Positions 1-7,134 of a DNA stretch of 58,083 nucleotides are shown in pieces (the first letter of the stretch is position 1; each line of letters begins with the position of its first letter). The notes below the pieces were generated by a model that was given only the letters and a program-made list of their open reading frames with translations, made no database searches and was not told the DNA's origin. This DNA is from Demequina sp. (lineage in GTDB: Bacteria > Actinomycetota > Actinomycetes > Actinomycetales > Demequinaceae), in assembly GCA_030148645.1 (NCBI GenBank), contig JASBTB010000045.1:1-58083 (forward strand). Direction: 5' to 3'. The position numbers and the translations under genes are program-made.

Positions 1-133
1 ACGCGCACACAATCTCAAGGAAACCTTCACCGAGAGCGCGTCCGATCTTGACCCACGTGGATCAGCATGAGTCGAGGTAGCCAGGACTGGCGCCGCGCTC
101 GGGCGAGAGATCCGGCACGGGAAGGAGAACACG

Positions 134-388
134 ATGTTGCAGTGGTGTGGTGACATGGGAGTCACGGACTGGGTGAGCATGATCGCGCTCTGGGCGACCG
201 TGCTCGGAGTCACGGTCTGGGCGGTACTACGCCTGTTCCCCACGCAGCCGGGTTCGCACGCACGCAATGTGCTCGACCAGAGGCTCGCTCACGGTGAGAT
301 CGACCTTGAGACGTACCGCTCGGCACGCGCCGCGATGGATCTCAGCGACCCGGAGCTCCGCCAGGCAGGTCCCCTACGGGGAGCGTGA
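134..388 (+). CDS. Small SHOCT-domain membrane protein
   Basis: An 84-residue protein with one hydrophobic segment (about residues 12-36) followed by a short C-terminal SHOCT-like segment (ARNVLDQRLAHGEIDLETY). SHOCT is a short C-terminal helical domain found in many small membrane proteins; its biochemical role is poorly defined. A GGAG-type ribosome site (GGGAAGGAG) lies just before the ATG; an internal ATG at 155 is an alternative start. It resembles the second small SHOCT protein at 6768-7022, and the two bracket the redox/copper gene set, which suggests they belong to it. Its 3' end overlaps the convergent kinase gene by about 47 bases. Confidence 0.75.
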   Translation: MLQWCGDMGVTDWVSMIALWATVLGVTVWAVLRLFPTQPGSHARNVLDQRLAHGEIDLETYRSARAAMDLSDPELRQAGPLRGA

Positions 389-1484
389 TCTCAAACCGGG
401 CCCCCCGGCCAGCGCCGTCGCTCGACGCCGCGACCGTACCGCCGTGAGCCTCCACAAGGGCCTTGACGATCGCCAGCCCGATCCCGGACCCGCCGTGCTC
501 GCGGTCCCGCGCCGCGTCCGCACGGTAGAACCGCTCGAACAGGTGCGGAACATGCTCGGGCGCGATCCCCTCGCCCTGGTCCGCGACGGCGATCGATACC
601 ACCCGCCCGTGGTCACGTAGTCGCGCCACAACCGTGACCAACCCGCCCGCCGCGCTGTGGCGGACGGCATTGTCGAGGAGATTGCCAAGCACCTGCGCCA
701 GTCGCTCGGGGTCTCCATCCACGGTGACCGGTTGCACGGGCGTGTCGCTGCGCAACTCCACCCCGGCGGCTCGCGCTCGGTCCGCAGCAGACATCACCGC
801 AGCATCCACGAGTGCCGCCACGTCGAGCCGCTCGAGCCGCAGACTGGCCTGCCCGCTCTCGGCACGGGTCACGGCCGCCAGGTCCTCGGACAGACGCACG
901 AGCCGCGCGCCCTGTCCACGCAACACTGCTACCATTGACGGGCTCAGTTGCGCCACCCCATCCTCGATCGCCTCCAGCGCAACGTCGAGGGTCGCCACCG
1001 GCGTGCGGAGTTCATGCGCCACATCGGACAGGAGCTGTCGGCGAAGACGCTCCGACTGATCGAGACGGTCGGCCATCCGGTTGAACGCATTGGCCAGTTC
1101 GTCGAACTCCCGACCGATGCCAGGCCGGGCCACCCGCACCCCGCGTGTGCCCTCCGCGATACCCTGCACAGCGGTGGACAGCGACTCCAGGGACCGTCCG
1201 ATGCGCCGACTGATCAGGACGCTCACGGCGAAGGCGGCAACGACTCCCAGTGCCAGTGCGACCGCCAGGGACAACGCGCTCGAGGTGCGAAATGCGATCG
1301 CCGCGTGATCGATCGCCGCGCTCAGGTCCTCGACCCGCTCCGCGTTCATGTGACGCTGGAAGATCGTCGGACCGATCGCTCCGGCGACCAACCAGGCCGT
1401 GATCGCTGCGGTCGCCAGCACCAACGCGATCGCGAGCAACAGTCTGGCCGCAAGGCCGCTGCGCGCCCGACCGTCAGCGGTCAC
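342..1484 (-). CDS. Sensor histidine kinase, HAMP type
   Basis: A 380-residue membrane sensor kinase: transmembrane helices at about 15-38 and 68-92 enclose a very short extracytoplasmic loop, then a HAMP domain (about 93-145), a HisKA dimerisation domain with the phospho-acceptor His157 in SDVAHELRTP, and a catalytic ATPase domain (N-box around Asn272, DQGEG at 302-306, GGSGIGLAIV at 331-340). The GTG start overlaps the response-regulator stop as GTGA (1481-1484), so the pair is translationally coupled and should form one signalling unit. The roughly 30-residue outer loop is too small for a typical ligand-binding domain, which points to sensing within the membrane or of metal or redox state. 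The position beside thiol-redox and copper-oxidase genes suggests an envelope metal or redox stress input, but that is inference. Confidence 0.9.
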   Translation of the reverse strand: MTADGRARSGLAARLLLAIALVLATAAITAWLVAGAIGPTIFQRHMNAERVEDLSAAIDHAAIAFRTSSALSLAVALALGVVAAFAVSVLISRRIGRSLESLSTAVQGIAEGTRGVRVARPGIGREFDELANAFNRMADRLDQSERLRRQLLSDVAHELRTPVATLDVALEAIEDGVAQLSPSMVAVLRGQGARLVRLSEDLAAVTRAESGQASLRLERLDVAALVDAAVMSAADRARAAGVELRSDTPVQPVTVDGDPERLAQVLGNLLDNAVRHSAAGGLVTVVARLRDHGRVVSIAVADQGEGIAPEHVPHLFERFYRADAARDREHGGSGIGLAIVKALVEAHGGTVAASSDGAGRGARFEITLPVGDLPGGAPGR

Positions 1485-2209
1485 GCTCCGGTGCCGATCC
1501 GGTACCCGACACCCCGCACCGTCCGCAGGTATTTCTGCCGCTCCGCACTATCGCCCAGCTTCTGACGTACGTGGAGGACGTGCACGTCCACCAGATGCTC
1601 GTCCCCTACCCAGCCGCCGCCCCACACCTCCTCGAGCAGCGCGGAGCGGGTCATGACGCGTGTGGGGCGCACGGCCAACGCGGCGAGCACGTCGAACTCG
1701 GTGCGGGTCAGGTGCACCGGCTCGCCCGCCAGGCTCACCTCGCGTGCGTCCAGGTCGATCGCGAGATCGCCGACGCGCACCACGTCCGCCTCTGGGCCGG
1801 GAGTTGCAACGGGCGCAACTCGCGGACGCCGCAACATCACGCGCACGCGCGCCACCAACTCCCGAGGACTGAAGGGTTTGGTGACGTAGTCGTCCGCCCC
1901 CACCGACAGCCCCACCAAGGTGTCCACCTCGTCCGCGCGCGCGGTGAGGATCACCACGTAGCAGTCGGAAAAGGTCCGCAGTTGTCGGCACACCTCAAGA
2001 CCGTCGATGCCCGGCAGTCCCAGGTCCAACACCACGACGTCCGGATCGAACGCGCGGGCGCGCCGCAACGCCTCCTCGCCGTCGCGAGCCCGTTCCACCT
2101 CGAAGCCGTCGCGGCAGAGGTAGTCGGCAACGAGTTCTGCGAGCGTCGGCTCATCGTCGACCACCAGCGCGCGCAAGGGTGCCGGTCCGGGTGTAGTCAT
2201 GTACCCCAT
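1481..2209 (-). CDS. OmpR-family response regulator
   Basis: 242 residues: an N-terminal receiver domain with the acidic pair (VVDDE), phospho-acceptor Asp62 in VVVLDLGLPG and conserved Lys111 in YVTKPF, then a C-terminal winged-helix DNA-binding domain of the OmpR/PhoB type (about 145-238, ending in RTVRGVGYRIG). It is the first gene of the pair with the kinase at 342-1484. A second ATG three codons in (2200) is an equally possible start, and neither has a strong ribosome site. It diverges from the Lgt-like gene, and an 18-bp motif at 2265-2282 lies in the divergent space. It is the obvious candidate to bind the repeated motif in this module. Confidence 0.92.
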   Translation of the reverse strand: MGYMTTPGPAPLRALVVDDEPTLAELVADYLCRDGFEVERARDGEEALRRARAFDPDVVVLDLGLPGIDGLEVCRQLRTFSDCYVVILTARADEVDTLVGLSVGADDYVTKPFSPRELVARVRVMLRRPRVAPVATPGPEADVVRVGDLAIDLDAREVSLAGEPVHLTRTEFDVLAALAVRPTRVMTRSALLEEVWGGGWVGDEHLVDVHVLHVRQKLGDSAERQKYLRTVRGVGYRIGTGA

Positions 2210-2264
2210 TGTCGCGGAACTGGAGTCATCCGCCCACTCCCGGATGGCTCCGGCGTGTCACAAC

Positions 2265-2282
2265 CTTCATCGAACGTTGACC
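2265..2282 (+). promoter_or_regulatory. Motif copy A upstream of the Lgt-like operon
   Basis: CTTCATCGAACGTTGACC lies 62 bases before the Lgt-like start codon and in the divergent region shared with the response regulator. It matches copies at 3122-3139 (+) and 7108-7125 (-) in spacing and in both ends (CTTCA...TTGA). It could be an operator for the neighbouring response regulator, with its right half doubling as a -35-like TTGACC. The function is inferred. Confidence 0.4.
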
Positions 2283-2343
2283 GTACGCCCAGCGTCGGAT
2301 CAAGACGGTGTCCCGAGGATGGGCCCACACGAAAGGAAGCCCG

Positions 2344-3198
2344 ATGCAGCCCGTCCTCTTCTCGATCCTGGGAATCGACGTCCAAACCTACGGCGTCAGC
2401 AAGGCGATCGCTGCCGTGGTCGCCGCCGTCATCCTCGCGCGTGCTTTCCGCCGCCACGGCCTCAAGAAGGACGACGCGCATGCGCTGGTGCTGTGGGCCA
2501 CCGTCTGGGGCTTTGGGGGAGCAAAGATCTACTACCTCCTCGAGAACGTGCGCGACCTGACGTTGCACGATTTCTCAGGTATGGGATTCACCTGGTACGG
2601 CGGACTCCTGGGCGGGATGACAGCGGCCCTGGTGGTGGTGCGGCGACGCCATCTGCCCGCGGCGACGGTTGCGGACGCCGCGATGGTTCCGCTGAGCGTC
2701 GCGTACGCCATCGGCCGGGTTGGCTGCTGGCTGTCGGGGGACGGCACCTACGGCAAGCCCACGTCACTGCCGTGGGGCATGTCGGTGCCGAGCGGCGTGG
2801 TTCCCACCGAGGTCGCCGTGCATCCCACTGCGCTGTACGAGGCCGCCGGGGCCCTGGTCATCGCCAGCCTGCTCTGGGCGCTGGGTCGGCGACAGTTCCC
2901 GCCGCTGACTGTGGTCGCGGGTTACCTGGTCCTCAGTGGGGTGGCTCGTTTCTGGGTCGAGTTCCTGCGCACCAATGAGCCAGCGCTGCTGGGCCTGACC
3001 CAGCCGCAACTGTGGTCGATCGCCAGCGTCGGGGTGGGGCTCGTCTTGGGCGTGACTGTGGTGCGCCGGGCGCGGTCCCGCAACACGCCCGAGAACACGC
3101 GCACACCCGGGCGCCCCGAGTCTTCATTGAAAGTTGATGCAACGCCAGTCGACTCTGTGGGGCCCGCCACGCACACTGGCGGCGTTTCCACACCGTAA
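2344..3198 (+). CDS. Lgt-family membrane protein, probable paralogue
   Basis: A 284-residue polytopic protein of the prolipoprotein diacylglyceryl transferase family. True Lgt moves diacylglycerol from phosphatidylglycerol to the lipobox cysteine of prelipoproteins. Family features seen: TYG near the N-terminus, the GRVG arginine, HPTALYE, and ARFWVEFLR near the C-terminus. Two positions important in E. coli Lgt differ: the catalytic-site histidine of HGGLIG is tyrosine (FTWYGGLLGG), and the Asn of GRxGN is Cys (GRVGCW). This makes housekeeping Lgt activity doubtful. The ATG at 2344 was chosen over an upstream ATG at 2308 because GGAAG precedes it and it gives the usual N-terminus. It heads a run with three thiol-redox genes (gap of 10 bases to the next), so a role in envelope redox or metal handling is likelier. 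The C-terminal 35 residues are polar and unlike Lgt. Confidence 0.8.
   Translation: MQPVLFSILGIDVQTYGVSKAIAAVVAAVILARAFRRHGLKKDDAHALVLWATVWGFGGAKIYYLLENVRDLTLHDFSGMGFTWYGGLLGGMTAALVVVRRRHLPAATVADAAMVPLSVAYAIGRVGCWLSGDGTYGKPTSLPWGMSVPSGVVPTEVAVHPTALYEAAGALVIASLLWALGRRQFPPLTVVAGYLVLSGVARFWVEFLRTNEPALLGLTQPQLWSIASVGVGLVLGVTVVRRARSRNTPENTRTPGRPESSLKVDATPVDSVGPATHTGGVSTP
3122..3139 (+). promoter_or_regulatory. Motif copy B before the mini-thioredoxin gene
   Basis: CTTCATTGAAAGTTGATG matches copy A at 13 of 18 or more positions and lies inside the end of the Lgt-like coding sequence, 69 bases before the downstream GTG start. It may mark an internal promoter or operator. A coding origin for the similarity cannot be excluded. 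Confidence 0.3.
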
Positions 3199-3208
3199 GG
3201 AGGCCATC

Positions 3209-3514
3209 GTGCCCACCCCTGAGCCTGACCGCACTGCGGTGACCGTGGTTCACAGTCCTGCCTGTCACTTCTGCGACGACGCGTCCGCGACCCTGGCTGA
3301 ACTCGCGACGACGCACCCCATCGATGTCACCACCGTGGCCCTGGAGTCACCCGAGGGCGCCGCGCTTGTCGCGCGGCATCGCCCCGGGATGAACCCCTTG
3401 GTGCTGGTGGACGGCGAATTCTTCAGTTCCGGTCGCCTGCCGCGCAAGAAACTGTTGCGCCACCTCGAGCGCCGCGCCGCCGCTGGCGCATCGGTCCAGG
3501 CGGAGGTGCGCTGA
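3209..3514 (+). CDS. Small thioredoxin/glutaredoxin-like protein
   Basis: A 101-residue cytosolic protein with a thioredoxin-fold start (TAVTVVHSPACHFCDDA), the redox pair Cys19-His-Phe-Cys22, and the cis-proline region GMNPLVLVDGEFFSSGRL seen in glutaredoxin-like proteins. It has no signal peptide or membrane segment. The GTG at 3209 is chosen because AAGGAGG precedes it at ideal spacing; the longer open frame back to 3134 overlaps the previous gene. It sits between the Lgt-like gene and the CcdA-like gene, the expected place for a cytosolic electron donor to a membrane thiol relay. Confidence 0.85.
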   Translation: MPTPEPDRTAVTVVHSPACHFCDDASATLAELATTHPIDVTTVALESPEGAALVARHRPGMNPLVLVDGEFFSSGRLPRKKLLRHLERRAAAGASVQAEVR

Positions 3515-3515
3515 C

Positions 3516-4523
3516 GTGGGAACCGAACTGCTCGCGACAGGTAGCATCCTGGCCGCATTCTTCGCGGGCGGGGTGGCCCTGTTCGCCCCGTGTTGCATCG
3601 CCTTCCTGGCCCCCAGCTACCTTGCGGGCGCCGTCAAGAACCGGCGCAGACGCCTCATACCGCTGACCCTGATCTTCACGGCTGGCCTCGCCGTGGTGTT
3701 GGTGCCCATCACGTTGGGCATCAGCCTGGTATCGGCCGCGCTGGGCAAATACCACGTGCAGTTGTACTGGGCTGGCGGTCTGCTCATGATCGCACTGGCG
3801 GGGCTGGCCCTGTCAGGGCGGATGTGGTCCATGCCCTCGGTCCTGCGTGCCCCCGACACGACCCGCGGCGACAGCGCAAGTTTCTTTGCACTGGGCATGT
3901 TCTCCGGCATCGCATCAAGTTGCTGTGCGCCGGTGCTCTTGGGCGTCATGACGCTGTCCGTGCTCTCGGGCTCGGCCGCGGGAGGCGCGGTGTTGGGCCT
4001 GGCCTACGTGTTCGGAATGGTGTTCCCGCTGTTCGTCATGGCGTTGCTGTGGGACAGGTTCCGGTTGGGCGAGAAGAAGTTCCTGCGCGCCAAGCCCGTG
4101 CGCCTGACGGTGGCGGGACGCACCCTGTTCACCAACACGGTGAACGTCGCCGTGGCCATCACGTTCGTGATCATGGGTGTCGTCATCATCGCTCTCGCAG
4201 ACTCGACTGTCATGACCGCGGGCACCACGGCGCAGAATTGGGCCTCCGCGACGCTTACCCGGGCGTTCGCCTGGATCCAGGAAGCGCTCAGCCCCATACC
4301 CGAAGTGCTCCAGGCGCTCGGGCTTCTCGCGATCGCGGTGGCCTTCGTATGGGGCACGCTCACGGAGCGGCGCTTGCCGTGGCGCCGCCGGGGCGGTGCG
4401 CCCATCGCGTCGGATTCCCCGAACGCCACCGCTGAGAGCGGAGACGCCACCGCGTCGGCCCCCCAGCCACACTGCCACGACGTCCCCGCCACGGCGGCGT
4501 CCGTCACTGAGAAAGAGGAGTAA
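3516..4523 (+). CDS. CcdA/DsbD-like thiol-electron membrane transporter
   Basis: A 335-residue polytopic membrane protein with about six to eight helices. Two cysteine pairs lie in family positions: Cys26-Cys27 in ALFAPCCIAFLAPSYL and Cys136-Cys137 in IASSCCAPVLLGV. CcdA/DsbD-type proteins carry reducing equivalents from cytosolic thioredoxin across the membrane to extracytoplasmic thiol proteins. In this one the pairs are adjacent cysteines within PCC/CCAP motifs, as in the shorter actinobacterial relatives. The C-terminal 60 residues (after about 275) are polar and carry a His/Cys-containing end (PHCHDVP) that could bind metal; that is inference. The GTG start is one base beyond the previous stop, so it is coupled to the mini-thioredoxin and followed at 3 bases by the TlpA-like gene. 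Confidence 0.85.
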   Translation: MGTELLATGSILAAFFAGGVALFAPCCIAFLAPSYLAGAVKNRRRRLIPLTLIFTAGLAVVLVPITLGISLVSAALGKYHVQLYWAGGLLMIALAGLALSGRMWSMPSVLRAPDTTRGDSASFFALGMFSGIASSCCAPVLLGVMTLSVLSGSAAGGAVLGLAYVFGMVFPLFVMALLWDRFRLGEKKFLRAKPVRLTVAGRTLFTNTVNVAVAITFVIMGVVIIALADSTVMTAGTTAQNWASATLTRAFAWIQEALSPIPEVLQALGLLAIAVAFVWGTLTERRLPWRRRGGAPIASDSPNATAESGDATASAPQPHCHDVPATAASVTEKEE

Positions 4524-4526
4524 CCC

Positions 4527-5153
4527 ATGACCTCAGGGTCTGCCACTCGGCTCAACAAGCGCGAGCAGGTACTCGAGGAGGCGCGAGCCGCACAACATCG
4601 CCAGGAACGACGTCGTCTGCTCACAGCCCGTTTGTCCTGGCTCGTCGCCTTGCTTCTGATCGGCGGGCTGGTCACGGCCGCACTGCTGTCCAGCCGTTCT
4701 GAGACAAGCGTGGTTCAGAAGGTCGCGCCGCCGTTCACGCTGCCACTGAGCGAAGGCGGTGAGGTGTCGCTGGCCGACTACGCTGGCAGCCCGGTGCTCC
4801 TGTACTTCAATTCGGGTGCCGGTTGCGACGTGTGCATCACACAGATGGGAGCGATCGAACAGACACCCGGGTTTGCCGAGGCCGGAATCAAGGTGATCCC
4901 GATCGTGATCAACACCGCCGACCAGATCAATCCCGTGCGCGAACGCTTCAACGTGCAGGCTCCGTTCGCTCTCGACGACGGCACGGTCACCGCGGCCTAC
5001 GACATGCTCGGCGTCGGCATGCACGAGGGACTGCCGGGCCACGGGTTCGTGCTCATCGACGCTCAGGGCGTTCAACGCTGGTCCGGAGTCTATCCGTCCA
5101 TGTGGCTGGCCCCCGAGGAACTCCTCAAGATCGTGTCGGGCGAACTCGGCTGA
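4527..5153 (+). CDS. Membrane-anchored TlpA/peroxiredoxin-like thioredoxin
   Basis: 208 residues: a charged N-terminal tail, one membrane anchor (about 34-55), then an extracytoplasmic thioredoxin fold of the AhpC-TSA/TlpA type (APPFTLPLSEGGEVSLADY, LLYFNSGAGCDVC with Cys100-x-x-Cys103, and the cis-proline region GLPGHGFVLID). It would receive electrons from the CcdA-like protein and reduce a disulfide, a peroxide or a metal-bound partner outside the membrane. It is the last gene of the plus-strand run and starts 3 bases after the previous stop with GAGGAG upstream. A strong hairpin at 5231-5266 follows. Confidence 0.85.
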   Translation: MTSGSATRLNKREQVLEEARAAQHRQERRRLLTARLSWLVALLLIGGLVTAALLSSRSETSVVQKVAPPFTLPLSEGGEVSLADYAGSPVLLYFNSGAGCDVCITQMGAIEQTPGFAEAGIKVIPIVINTADQINPVRERFNVQAPFALDDGTVTAAYDMLGVGMHEGLPGHGFVLIDAQGVQRWSGVYPSMWLAPEELLKIVSGELG

Positions 5154-5230
5154 CCACAGTCTGCGTGTCGCCGACGCGCCAGAGGCGTCGTGCGAAGTCG
5201 GCGGCATGGTCCCGCCGACGCCGGATCTCA

Positions 5231-5266
5231 GTTGGCCTCCGCCTGCACCTGTGGGCGGAGGCCAAC
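5231..5266. terminator. Bidirectional hairpin between convergent genes
   Basis: A perfect 13-bp inverted repeat (GTTGGCCTCCGCC / GGCGGAGGCCAAC) with a 10-base loop lies between the end of the TlpA-like gene and the end of the oppositely oriented oxidase gene. There is no long T-run on either side, but stem strength and placement fit a shared terminator. Confidence 0.75.
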
Positions 5267-5331
5267 GAATCTCAAGCAGCCCTGGGCGCACCCGTGGCCA
5301 CCGACCGCGGGCCTGCGCACGGCCCGACTCC

Positions 5332-6771
5332 CTAGCGCGCCTCGACGACGCCCATCATCCCCAAGTCCTCATGGTCGAGGATGTGGCAGTGATAGACGGT
5401 CCGGCCCGAATGAGCGTCAAACGCGATCCGCACTGTCACTTCACCGCCGGCAGGCAGGTCCACCACGTCGCGGACGTCGACCAGGCCCGCTGGCGCGTCC
5501 ATCAGTTGCATGGGCCACGTGTGCAGATGAAAGGGATGGGCCATGGGCGAGTCGTTGCGTGGCGTCCACTCCTCCACGCTGCCCCACGCGTCGTTCTGAT
5601 CGGTGCGCTGGCCATCGAAGGCCCGGCCGTCGATCAGGAAGTTCATCCCGCTACCCCCCATGCCCATCGCGAAGGTGAGCGTGCGCGCACGATCCACGTT
5701 CGCGCCGCGCAGGTCGCGGGGCGCCGACGCCGTGGCGGGCAACGGCGAAGCAGGAGTACCGCTCGTGGCGACGTCGGGCTCGAGCGTGAGCACCGTCACG
5801 TCCGCGCGGGAGGAACCGCCTCCCATCATCCCCATGCCGCCAGCATCGTAGGCACGCGCGACGAGGTCGGTTGCGGCATCGGCCACTGTCGCCAGGAGAT
5901 CGACGCGCCCGCCCGGGGGCGCCAGCACGTTCGTGCGGGCCAGTGGCGGGTCGAACGCACCCGAGTCGAAGCCGCGCACCATCAACTCGCGGCCACCGAG
6001 ATCGAGATCCAGGTAGCGCTAGACGCATGCGTTGATCACCAGCAGCCGCTGGGCGCCGCCCCCCGGTGCGGCGAGGCGTGGGGCGACCGTGCCGTTGACC
6101 AACACGGTCTCGCCCAGCCGGCCCTGCATCCGGTCCATCGGGGATACGACTGCGACCCGACCACGGGAGATCGTGGTGTCGGAGACCACCACCACGCGCG
6201 GCGCGCTGACCGACCAGTCCTCGCCGTCGACCACGATCGCCCCATACAGCCCACCGAAAACCTGGTCGGCGACGAGGCCGTGGCGGTGTGGGTGATACCA
6301 AAACACCCCGGCCGGATGGTCGTCGGGCAACTCGAATTCGTAGTCGAAGGCCTGCCCGGGACGGATGGTGAGGAACGGGTTGTCGCCGTGATCGTCGGGT
6401 GAGACACGCAGGCCGTGGGTGTGGAGGTTGGTCGGTTCCTCGAGCCCGTTGATTAGGCGCACCTTCATCCGGTCGCCGGGGTGCAGGTGGAGCGTGGGCC
6501 CGGGCACCGCACCGTTGTAGGAGAGCATCCGCGCCGCGCCTCCTGCGATGGTGACGTCGGCTGCCGCCGCACGCAGTTCGAGTTCGAGTAGCCCGGCGCG
6601 GGACTCGATCACCGCGGGCTGCGTCCAGGGCGCGCGCGGGGTGTCATCGCGCCGCCCATCACCGAAGGGTGGCCAACGTCGCGACTGCAACCCCGCCGTC
6701 CCGATCGCGACCGAGCCGATTCCCGCCGCGGCGAGCCCCAAGAGTGCGCGCCGCGACAACGGCTGGCTCAC
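5332..6771 (-). pseudogene. Multicopper oxidase interrupted by an in-frame TAG
   Basis: The reading frame encodes a CueO/bilirubin-oxidase-like cupredoxin protein of about 479 residues. It starts at GTG 6771 with a Tat signal (SRRALLGLAAAG). The first cupredoxin domain holds the copper ligands HTH (117-119) and HPHRH (160-164). A TAG at 6019-6021 (codon 251) then stops translation. The same frame continues for 11 codons to an ATG at 5985 and on with normal coding sequence holding the remaining ligands HPFHLHTW and YHCHILDHEDLGMMG. Neither fragment (5332-5985; 6022-6771) has a complete copper centre. A TCG serine codon would need only one base change to become TAG. No other lesion is visible, so this is a very recent null allele, a sequencing error or a read-through case. 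The start overlaps the upstream SHOCT gene as GTGA. Confidence 0.85.
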
Positions 6772-7022
6772 CGGCCCCCGAGGTTCCTCACGCGGTCGGT
6801 GAACTCCTCCGTGTCGATCTCGCCGCGCGCGTAGCGCTCTTCGAGGATGGCGCGGGCGGACGATGCGGGGGGCGGGTTCTTCCCGTCGTTGCGTGACTGC
6901 GACGCAAGGCGCAATACCACGAAGACCAGCACGCCGATGCCCACGAGGATGAGAAGCCACAGCAACCACATGCCGCCGAAGCCGAACCCGCCCATCATGT
7001 CCCCGTATTCGTGTCCCCACAT
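6768..7022 (-). CDS. Small SHOCT-domain membrane protein, second copy
   Basis: An 84-residue protein with a Gly/Met-rich N-terminus (MWGHEYGDMMGGFGFGGMW), one membrane helix (about 19-40), a polar linker and a C-terminal SHOCT segment (ARAILEERYARGEIDTEEF). It is similar in length and layout to the protein at 134-388. The His/Met-rich tip could touch copper, but this is only a composition argument. GAGGAG precedes the ATG at good spacing. Its stop codon overlaps the oxidase start by four bases, so the two are translated as a coupled pair. Confidence 0.82.
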   Translation of the reverse strand: MWGHEYGDMMGGFGFGGMWLLWLLILVGIGVLVFVVLRLASQSRNDGKNPPPASSARAILEERYARGEIDTEEFTDRVRNLGGR

Positions 7023-7107
7023 GTCGCATCTCCTCTCGTGGCGCCCCAGGCGGGGTGCCGTCTCGTCTCATTGTGCAGCGCGCGCGTGAAGCACGCACCC
7101 GTGACAA

Positions 7108-7125
7108 GGTCAAGACACGGTGAAG
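7108..7125 (-). promoter_or_regulatory. Motif copy C upstream of SHOCT-oxidase operon
   Basis: On the minus strand CTTCACCGTGTCTTGACC lies 86 bases before the SHOCT gene start. It has the same 18-base length and end hexamers (CTTCA...TTGACC) as copy A at 2265-2282, with 13 of 18 bases identical. A CTTCACCG half-match also occurs at 25-32, ahead of the first SHOCT gene. Confidence 0.4.
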
Positions 7126-7134
7126 ACTGCTGCG

